A DNA stretch of 64,000 bases from Actinokineospora pegani. GTDB lineage: Bacteria; Actinomycetota; Actinomycetes; Mycobacteriales; Pseudonocardiaceae. Under the pieces are notes generated by a model, which worked only from the letters and a program-made list of their open reading frames with translations, had not been told where the DNA came from and did not search any database. Positions 55,442 through 64,000 of this stretch are shown piece by piece (positions within the stretch are counted from its first letter, which is position 1; each line of letters opens with the position of its first letter). The DNA lies in NCBI RefSeq assembly GCF_009745975.1, contig NZ_WHOL01000074.1:1-64000 (forward strand). Direction: 5' to 3'. The position numbers were made by a program, and so were the translations under genes.

Positions 55442-56153
55442 CCAGGCGCTCGGCCCCGAACCCGCTGATCCCGTGACCCGGGCTCAGCACCCCCGCCCCT
55501 CGCCAGGTCCTGGCGGGGGGCGACTTTATTGCCACGGGGGACGCCCCTCCCCACGCCCAGAAAACTCGGCCTCCCCGCGAACTCGCGCCATCCCGCCCCA
55601 CCGGAAACCCCACCCTCCCGACACGGCCACGCCCCGCCGCCGGCACGCTGTGCACGGCGCACGGCACCAGGTGGAGCCGACCAGCCGACCCACTCGCGCT
55701 CGATTCATATTGCTCCAGGGCGGGCCACTCCCCACCCGCAGAAAGAACCGGGCCTCCGGCGCGCTGCGCGCCAAGTCCAGCACCCGGCAGAGCCGACCGG
55801 GCCGCCTGCCCGCGCCCGAGAGTTATTGCCCCAGGGGATGGGCCTCCCCACTCGCAAAAAAATTCGTCGCCGGTCGGGCCGCGGTCGGTCTCCTGGTCCC
55901 GATCGGATGCCCCGGACCACGCGCAAAGCCGGACCTGCTGTCACGACCGCGAGCTGCCGCCGGCACGCTGTGCGCAGGACCCGGCACCAAGTGGAGCTGA
56001 TCAGTCGCTCCGCACGCGCGCGCCCCTTATTGGCGCGGGGGACAGCGCTCCCCACACCCAGGAAACTCGACCACCCGGCCGGGCGGGCAGCGCGGGCCGG
56101 CACGCTGTGCATGGCGCCCGGAACACCCGGCCACGCCGCCGAGCCCCACCGGT

Positions 56154-56191
56154 TTATTGCTGGTGGGGAGGCTCATCCCCACCAGCAATAA
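56154..56191. repeat. Hairpin element f of the dnaA-dnaN array
   Basis: TTATTGCTGGTGGGGA (56154-56169) and TCCCCACCAGCAATAA (56176-56191) are perfect 16-bp arms with a 6-nt loop. It is the best-preserved internal copy; the changed arm bases relative to element a pair with each other, suggesting selection for structure. Confidence 0.85.
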
Positions 56192-56579
56192 GTTCGCCGT
56201 CGCCCGGGGTGCCGACTGGTGCCCGACCAGCGGCCGGCACGCTTGGCGAGTCCCGAAATGGTCGCGGTCACCCGCTTGACCTGTCACACCGCGGACGTCG
56301 GTCGCCGCCCGCCACCGCAGTTGTTATTGCCGACGTGGACGACCCCCCTCGCCAGCAATAAACCCCGTCGCTCAGCGCACGTCCCGTGCCGCCCGTCTTA
56401 CTGACGCCGTGCAGCGGTCAGCGCAGCCCCAGAAAAGTTCGCCCGCCCCGGCCGGGGCGGGCTCCGGGATGGGCAGACAGGGGCACCGAGACGGGTGTGG
56501 GGACCGCTCCGCCGGGGTAGAAAACCGTTGGCAGCGCTGGGAATGGGTGGTCTCGGTCACCGAAACAGGGGAGTTTGCC

Positions 56580-56879
56580 TGTGCATAACCCTGTGGGCGG
56601 TTGCGTCGTAGCCTGTTGGCAACTTGGCCAACTTCTGGGGATGGAGATGTGGACAACTCGGCCGCCCTGTGGACAGATCAAGCCTGTGGATAACTCCTCC
56701 ACAGACCGGTCACTTTGTCCACAACTTGTCCACAGGGGTTATCCACATGGGGACAGGGGCTCCGACCTGCTGATACAGCAGTTATCCACACAATCCACAG
56801 CCCCTACTGTTACTACTATCTTTTCTCTCTTCCAGAAGAATAAAAGCTAGAAATAAGCGGGCTGTGGATCTGTGGACCA
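56580..56879 (+). other. oriC: Chromosomal replication origin oriC
   Basis: DnaA boxes lie on both strands: TGTGCATAA 56580-56588, TGTGGACAA 56648-56656, TGTGGACAG 56668-56676, TGTGGATAA 56685-56693, TTGTCCACA 56715-56723 and 56726-56734, TTATCCACA 56739-56747 and 56782-56790, CAATCCACA 56791-56799, and weaker TGTGGATCT and TGTGGACCA at 56863-56879. An AT-rich stretch (56808-56856) follows the last inner boxes. Position between dnaA and dnaN is standard for actinobacteria. Before it, 56362-56579 shows no gene. Confidence 0.95.
56782..56856 (+). other. Origin unwinding module: two DnaA boxes, GC spacer, DnaA-trio, AT-rich region
   Basis: TTATCCACA and CAATCCACA (56782-56799) are followed by GCCC, then CTACTGTTACTACTATC (56804-56820). 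Read on the complementary strand 3'-5' this is GAT GAC AAT GAT GAT, matching the DnaA-trio pattern. AT-rich DNA (about 56811-56856) follows. The order equals the basal unwinding system described for Bacillus subtilis. Confidence 0.8.
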
Positions 56880-57044
56880 GCGGCGGTCGGGCAGCGGCTG
56901 GAGCAGTGGGCGCAGTGGCTCCCGAGGTGACGGGCGGGCTGGGCACGCTCTACGGTTGGGCCCTACAGCGTGGACAGCCCGACCGGTCCGATGGCGCGAC
57001 ACGGTGCGCCCTGCTGGCGGTGGTCGGGCCTGGAAAGGACTCCC

Positions 57045-58181
57045 ATGAAGATCCGCGTCGAGCGCGACGGCCTCGCCGACGCCGTTGCCTGGGTCGCCCG
57101 CAGCCTCCCGTCCCGGCCACCGGTCCCCGTCCTCGGCGGGGTTCTGCTCGACGCCGGGTCAGCCGAGGGCGAGGCGGAGGGCCTGACGGTCTCCGGTTTC
57201 GACTACGAGGTCTCGGCCACGGTCGGCGTCCCCGCGACGATCGCCGACGGCGGCCGGACCCTGGTCTCGGGCAGGCTGCTGGCCGACATCACCAAGTCGC
57301 TGCCCAACCAACCGGTCGAGATCTCCGTCGACGGGTCGCGGGTGGCCATCTCCTGCGGCAGCGCCAAGTTCAGCCTGCCGACCATGCCGGTCGACGACTA
57401 CCCGCAACTGCCCGCGATGCCCCAGCACGCCGGGGAGCTCGCGGGCGAGGTCTTCGGCCAGGCGGTCAGCCAGGTGGCGGTCGCGGCGGGCAAGGACGAC
57501 ACGCTGCCGATGCTCACCGGCGTCCGGGTCGAGATCACCGGGGAGAAGCTGACCTTGGTCGCGACCGACCGGTTCCGGCTGGCGATGCGCGAGTTCGAGT
57601 GGAAGAACTCCGGCGACGTCGAGGACGCCGCCGTGCTCGTGCCCGCCCGCACCCTGGCCGACGCGGCCAAGGCGCTGGGCAGCGCGGGGCGCTCAGTGGA
57701 GCTGGCGCTCTCGCCGACCGACGGCCTGCTCGGCCTGTCCGGCTCCGGGCGCCGCACGACCAGCCGCCTGCTCGACGCGGAGTTCCCGCGCTACCGGCAG
57801 CTCCTGCCCAGCGAGCAGACCTCCGCGGCGATCATCGGCGTCGCCCCGCTCGTCGAGGCCATCAAGCGCGTGTCGCTGGTGGCCGAGCGGGGAACCCAGG
57901 TCCGGCTGGAGTTCGCCGACGGCGTGCTCCGCCTGTCCGCGGGTGGCGACGACGAGGGGAGCGCGGAGGAGGAGCTGGCGGTGGACTTCACCGGCGAGCC
58001 GGTGACGATCGCGTTCAACCCCGGCTACCTGCAGGACGGTCTGGCCGCGCTGCACTCCGACCGCGCCGAGCTGTCGTTCACCACCCCGAACCGGCCCGCG
58101 CTGATCAAGCCGGTCGGCGCGGAGGGCGAGGTCACCCCCGGCTACCTCTACCTGTTGATGCCGGTGCGCCTGCCAGGCTGA
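57045..58181 (+). CDS. dnaN: DNA polymerase III subunit beta (sliding clamp)
   Basis: Ring-shaped processivity clamp. ATG 57045 ([20 protein letters not shown]) follows AAAGGA and gives 378 residues; an in-frame ATG at 56970 would add sequence unlike clamps. Three clamp domains are evident: [27 protein letters not shown] in the first, [20 protein letters not shown] and [13 protein letters not shown] in the second, and the C-terminal [12 protein letters not shown]. It lies about 1.7 kb from dnaA, a large gap filled by the hairpin array and oriC. Confidence 0.97.
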   Translation: MKIRVERDGLADAVAWVARSLPSRPPVPVLGGVLLDAGSAEGEAEGLTVSGFDYEVSATVGVPATIADGGRTLVSGRLLADITKSLPNQPVEISVDGSRVAISCGSAKFSLPTMPVDDYPQLPAMPQHAGELAGEVFGQAVSQVAVAAGKDDTLPMLTGVRVEITGEKLTLVATDRFRLAMREFEWKNSGDVEDAAVLVPARTLADAAKALGSAGRSVELALSPTDGLLGLSGSGRRTTSRLLDAEFPRYRQLLPSEQTSAAIIGVAPLVEAIKRVSLVAERGTQVRLEFADGVLRLSAGGDDEGSAEEELAVDFTGEPVTIAFNPGYLQDGLAALHSDRAELSFTTPNRPALIKPVGAEGEVTPGYLYLLMPVRLPG

Positions 58182-58212
58182 TCGCCGGCACACCACGAGG
58201 ATGGAGACAAAC

Positions 58213-59127
58213 GTGCAGCTCGGACTGGTCGGCTTGGGCAAGATGGGCTTCAACATGCGCGAGCGCTTGCGCAAGGGAGGCCAAGAGGTCGTCGGCTACG
58301 ACCGAAACCCCGACGTGAGCGACGCGGAATCCCTGGCCGACCTGGTCAGCAAGCTCGAGGCGCCGCGCGTGGTGTGGGTGATGGTCCCCGCCGGGGAGGC
58401 CACCCGGGCCACCGTGGCCGAGCTCCACGACCTGCTCAGCGAGGGCGACCTGGTCATCGACGGCGGCAACTCCCGCTACACCGAGGACAGGGTCAACGCC
58501 GACCTGCTCGCGGCCAAGGGCATCGGCTACCTCGACTGCGGGGTGTCCGGCGGGGTCTGGGGCAAGGACAACGGCTACGGCCTGATGGTCGGCGGCGACG
58601 CCGAGCACGTCGAGCGGGCAATGCCGATCTTCGACGCGCTGCGCCCGGAGGGGCCGCGCGACGAGGGCTTCGCGCACGCGGGCAGCACCGGCGCGGGCCA
58701 CTACGCGAAGATGGTGCACAACGGCATCGAGTACGGCCTGATGCAGGCCTACGCCGAGGGCTTCGAGCTGCTGGAGGCCGCCAACGAGGTCACCGACGTC
58801 GCGGCCACCTTCAAGGCCTGGACCCGGGGCACGGTCGTGCGCTCCTGGCTGCTCGACCTGCTGGTCAAGGCGCTGGAGGAGGACAAGGGCCTGAGCCAGC
58901 TCTCCGGCTACGTCGAGGACTCCGGCGAGGGCCGGTGGACCGTCGAAGAGGCGGTCCGCCACTCGGTGCCCGCGCCGGTGATCTCCGCGGCGCTGTTCGC
59001 CCGGTTCGCCTCGCGCCAGGACAACTCGCCCGCGATGAAGGCCGTCGCCGCGCTGCGCAACCAGTTCGGCGGGCACGCCGTGCACAAGGCGGGCCCGAGC
59101 TCGGGCACCGGCGCGACCCCCGAGTAG
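58213..59127 (+). CDS. gnd: 6-phosphogluconate dehydrogenase, decarboxylating (short GndA type)
   Basis: Oxidises 6-phosphogluconate to ribulose 5-phosphate with NAD(P)+. GTG 58213 gives [20 protein letters not shown] with GGAG 6 nt upstream and 304 residues; ATG 58201 is less likely. Motifs are the Rossmann [39 protein letters not shown] and [20 protein letters not shown] with the catalytic Lys and Glu. The length of about 300 indicates the short bacterial type rather than the 470-residue form. Its stop overlaps the recF GTG. Confidence 0.95.
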   Translation: MQLGLVGLGKMGFNMRERLRKGGQEVVGYDRNPDVSDAESLADLVSKLEAPRVVWVMVPAGEATRATVAELHDLLSEGDLVIDGGNSRYTEDRVNADLLAAKGIGYLDCGVSGGVWGKDNGYGLMVGGDAEHVERAMPIFDALRPEGPRDEGFAHAGSTGAGHYAKMVHNGIEYGLMQAYAEGFELLEAANEVTDVAATFKAWTRGTVVRSWLLDLLVKALEEDKGLSQLSGYVEDSGEGRWTVEEAVRHSVPAPVISAALFARFASRQDNSPAMKAVAALRNQFGGHAVHKAGPSSGTGATPE

Positions 59128-60284
59128 TGCACGTCCGGCACCTGCAGGTCGTCGACTTCCGCTCCTGGGAGCAGGCCGACCTGGAGCTCGAGCCAGGGGC
59201 GTCGGTGCTGGTCGGGCGCAACGGCCAGGGCAAGACGAACCTGGTCGAGGCGATCGGCTACGTGGCGACCCTGGGATCGCACCGGGTCGCCACCGACGCG
59301 CCGCTGGTCCGCCTCGGCGCGCAGCAGGCGATCATCCGCACGGCGGTGGTCAACGACGGCCGGGAGCTCACCGTCGAGTTGCAGATCACCCCGGGCAAGG
59401 CCAACCGGGCGCGGGTCAACCGCGGCCCGGTGCCCCGGCCCCGCGACGTGCTGGGCATCCTGCGCACCGTCCTGTTCGCGCCGGAGGACTTGGCCCTCGT
59501 CCGCGGCGACCCGGGGGAGCGGCGCCGGTTCCTCGACGACCTGCTGGTGCTGCGCGCGCCCCGGTACGCCGGTGTGCGCGCGGACTACGACCGGGTGCTC
59601 AAGCAGCGAAACGCCCTGCTCAAGAGCGCGGCGACCAACCGGCGCGCGCGCCGCTCGGACCCGGACGCCCTGGTCACGCTGGAGGTGTGGGACGGGCACC
59701 TGGCCACGCACGGGGCCCAGCTCCTCGCGGCCCGGCTGGACTTGGTGGCCGACCTGGGTCCACTCGCGGCGGCCGCCTACGCGGGGGTCGCACCGGAGTC
59801 CCGCCCGGCGCGCGTCGACTACCGCTCGAAGATCGAGGACTCACTTCCCGAGGGGTACGGGAAGGATGGTGGGCAGCGCGCCGACCCGGAGGTCGTCGCC
59901 GACGCGCTGCTCGCGGAGATGGCACGCAGGCGCGACCAGGAGCTGGAGCGCGGGGTGAGCCTGGTGGGCCCGCACCGCGACGAGTTGGACCTGGTGCTCG
60001 GCGACGCCCCGGCCAAGGGGTACGCCAGCCACGGCGAGTCGTGGTCGTTCGCGCTCGCGCTGCGGCTCGGGTCCTACGAGCTGCTGCGCGCCGACGGGGC
60101 CGAGCCGGTGCTCGTGCTCGACGACGTGTTCGCCGAGCTGGACCGGCTCAGGCGCCAGCGGCTGGCCGAGGTGGCCGTCGCAGCCGAACAGGTGCTGGTG
60201 ACCGCCGCGGTGGAGGAGGATGTGCCCTCGGAGTTGCGCGGCACGCGCTACGCCGTGGTGGACGGGACGGTGAGACGTGTCTGA
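59127..60284 (+). CDS. recF: DNA replication and repair protein RecF
   Basis: ABC-type ATPase that with RecO and RecR loads RecA at gaps. The 385 residues begin [20 protein letters not shown]. Walker [19 protein letters not shown], the signature region around [20 protein letters not shown], and Walker [21 protein letters not shown] are all visible. GTG 59127 shares its first base with the gnd stop. The 3' end overlaps dciA by 8 nt. Confidence 0.96.
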   Translation: MHVRHLQVVDFRSWEQADLELEPGASVLVGRNGQGKTNLVEAIGYVATLGSHRVATDAPLVRLGAQQAIIRTAVVNDGRELTVELQITPGKANRARVNRGPVPRPRDVLGILRTVLFAPEDLALVRGDPGERRRFLDDLLVLRAPRYAGVRADYDRVLKQRNALLKSAATNRRARRSDPDALVTLEVWDGHLATHGAQLLAARLDLVADLGPLAAAAYAGVAPESRPARVDYRSKIEDSLPEGYGKDGGQRADPEVVADALLAEMARRRDQELERGVSLVGPHRDELDLVLGDAPAKGYASHGESWSFALALRLGSYELLRADGAEPVLVLDDVFAELDRLRRQRLAEVAVAAEQVLVTAAVEEDVPSELRGTRYAVVDGTVRRV

Positions 60285-61074
60285 TCGGGGCCCGGCCGAC
60301 GCCGACGACCTGTTCGGCGGCTCGCTGCGACCGTCACGGCGAGTGACATCCCCAGGCGCGCGCTTCCGCACGTCTGGGGATAAACCTGTGGATAGTGTGG
60401 ATAACACCGGGTCGAAGGGGCCGTCTGGAGTACCCGATAGGGGCTTCGGCGGCCAACGATCCACACCCACCGGTGGACAACTGCCCGATTCATCCACAGG
60501 CACGCCCCCGGGTGTGGGAGAGCCGAGTGCGGAGCGTGGTGGGCCCGGTGGGGGTGGGCAACCCGAACAGCCCAAGGGCGCTGATCTTGCCAGAGCCGCT
60601 CTCGCCGCCGCGCGGGAGGTCGCCAAGGCCAAGCCGCGCCGCCGCGGTGTTCCACGTGGAACAGCCACCGGTGGCGGCTCCCGGGCCCGGCGCCGGTGGT
60701 CGGGGGCGGGCAGTGACGACCGCGACCCGCAGCCGCTGGGCAGGCTCGCGTCCCGGATCGCCGCCGACCGCGGCTGGCACCAGAACCTGTCCGGCGGGCA
60801 GGTGTTCGGCCGGTGGGCGCAACTGGTCGGGCCGGAGGTCGCCGAGCGCGCCAAGCCCATCGTCCTCAAGGACGGGGAGTTGACGGTGCAGGCCGAGTCG
60901 ACCGCCTGGGCCACCCAGCTCCGGCTCATGCAGCGCCAACTGCTCAGCAGGATCGCCGCCGGAGTGGGCCGTGACGTGGTGAAAAGCCTGCGCGTGCTCG
61001 GCCCGGCCGCCCCGAGTTGGCGCTACGGGCCCAGGCACGTCCCCGGCCGCGGACCACGGGACACCTACGGCTGA
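60277..61074 (+). CDS. DUF721/DciA-type helicase-loading protein
   Basis: DciA proteins bind DnaB and help load the replicative helicase in bacteria that lack DnaC. The 265 residues have a long low-complexity N-terminal half (about 1-145, Pro/Gly/Arg-rich) and a C-terminal DUF721 domain (about 150-250; [60 protein letters not shown]). It sits between recF and gyrB as in mycobacteria. Its N-terminal coding sequence contains DnaA-box-like 9-mers and a perfect parS. GTG 60277 overlaps recF. Confidence 0.9.
   Translation: MSDRGPADADDLFGGSLRPSRRVTSPGARFRTSGDKPVDSVDNTGSKGPSGVPDRGFGGQRSTPTGGQLPDSSTGTPPGVGEPSAERGGPGGGGQPEQPKGADLARAALAAAREVAKAKPRRRGVPRGTATGGGSRARRRWSGAGSDDRDPQPLGRLASRIAADRGWHQNLSGGQVFGRWAQLVGPEVAERAKPIVLKDGELTVQAESTAWATQLRLMQRQLLSRIAAGVGRDVVKSLRVLGPAAPSWRYGPRHVPGRGPRDTYG
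60376..60498. promoter_or_regulatory. DnaA-box-like cluster inside the dciA coding sequence
   Basis: TGGGGATAA (60376-60384), TGTGGATAG (60388-60396), TGTGGATAA (60396-60404, reverse of TTATCCACA), GATCCACAC (60459-60467), GGTGGACAA (60472-60480) and TCATCCACA (60490-60498) lie in the part encoding the low-complexity N terminus. One site is perfect and the rest have one or two changes. Confidence 0.55.
60648..60663. other. parS site 5 (inside dciA)
   Basis: TGTTCCACGTGGAACA is a perfect 16-bp palindrome of parS type, on the opposite side of oriC from the parA cluster and about 4 kb from oriC. Confidence 0.85.
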
Positions 61075-61186
61075 ACCTGGCGCGTCGAAGCCGTGTGGCG
61101 GGTGGCCGGACCCGTCGGCGTTTGCTCTGATGGCTCTGTGAGCAAGCCAGGGGTGTCCTTGGGCCCCTTCTGGGAGGGTCCACCGG

Positions 61187-61192
61187 TAGTAT
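61187..61192 (+). promoter_or_regulatory. Possible -10 element of gyrB
   Basis: TAGTAT is a good -10 hexamer in the 217-bp dciA-gyrB gap, 99 nt before GTG 61292. No convincing -35 stands at 16-18 bp. GyrB genes usually have supercoiling-sensitive promoters; nothing more can be seen. Confidence 0.35.
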
Positions 61193-61219
61193 GTGGGGGA
61201 GGATGTGCGGGCAGGCTAA

Positions 61220-63274
<2,055 letters not shown>

Positions 63275-63341
63275 TCAGACAGCCTGATCGGACAGTCGAA
63301 CCGCGCGCACCCGCACAGCTCTTCCGAAGGGACCACCGGTC

Positions 63342-64000
<659 letters not shown>

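Larger units (their letters stand above)
55404..56361. repeat. Array of seven diverged hairpin repeats alternating with a second conserved block
   Basis: Seven elements of about 38 nt share TTATTG, GGGGA, a 6-nt centre, TCCCCAC and an A-rich or CAATAA end: a 55404-55441, b 55526-55564, c from 55707 (ATATTG), d from 55823, e from 56027, f 56154-56191, g 56324-56361. A second block, GCCGGCACGCTGTGC, lies at 55639, 55959 and 56096, with a variant at 56233 and a degraded copy near 55755. From block to next hairpin is 68, 68 and 68 nt in three cases (58 and 91 in the others). AGCCGACC and GGCACCAxGTGGAGC recur between them. No coding sequence is convincing here. Confidence 0.88.

Noticed and set aside
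55407-56191. Reading frames through the hairpin array, with recurring RGTxLPTPRKL-type (plus) or FLxVGxxxPxxN-type (minus) strings
   Set aside because: The strings recur because the DNA repeats; copies fall in different frames, and no ribosome site or stable start exists.
55404-56361. CRISPR array
   Set aside because: Units are diverged, self-complementary hairpins with variable spacing from 113 to 206 nt, not identical direct repeats with uniform spacers, and no cas genes are present.

Overview
The window is GC-rich actinobacterial chromosome with GTG starts, many promoters that look leaderless, and the conserved gene block around the origin. Gene content and order, including a GyrA intein, suggest the Pseudonocardiales (Saccharothrix/Actinokineospora/Lentzea-like). 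The genus cannot be fixed from the sequence alone.

Layout. 1-10 kb: a partial endonuclease IV gene, two paralogous cell-surface proteins, the rpsF-ssb-rpsR-rplI operon, a DnaA-box-rich region, dnaB, and two secreted low-complexity proteins. 10-26 kb is accessory: a beta-helix-like membrane protein, an AI-2E family transporter, a two-component system, MerR and TetR regulators, a PLP lyase, a LysR regulator, the threonine-to-glycine pair tdh-kbl, a ribokinase and an MMPL exporter with its TetR. 26-33 kb: leuS behind a leucine-codon leader peptide and attenuator, an SdpI-like protein, a class A beta-lactamase lipoprotein, an MFS transporter, an AlgH-family protein and a methyltransferase. 33-53 kb is the conserved actinobacterial run toward oriC: CCA-adding enzyme, Nudix hydrolase, DUF6049 protein, murJ and a separate pseudokinase, sigM-like factor and anti-sigma, trxB, cwlM, a GNAT protein, an aminotransferase, a Ddl-like ligase, parB-parA, rsmG, jag, yidC, yidD, rnpA and rpmH. 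53-64 kb: dnaA, oriC, dnaN, gnd, recF, dciA, gyrB and the start of gyrA, which is interrupted by an intein.

Replication and segregation signals dominate. oriC has at least nine DnaA boxes followed by a DnaA-trio element and an AT-rich unwinding region. Five parS-like sites flank parAB-rsmG or lie inside dciA. Three further DnaA-box clusters lie away from oriC: upstream of dnaB, between kbl and rbsK, and inside dciA.

The most unusual feature is a 1-kb array between dnaA and dnaN. Seven diverged TTATTG...CAATAA hairpins alternate with a second conserved block. I recognise no known element in it. Other notable signals are the leaderless leucine attenuator of leuS, paired TetR operators between two leaderless divergent genes, and a thioredoxin reductase gene with a SigR/SigH-type promoter but no thioredoxin gene beside it.
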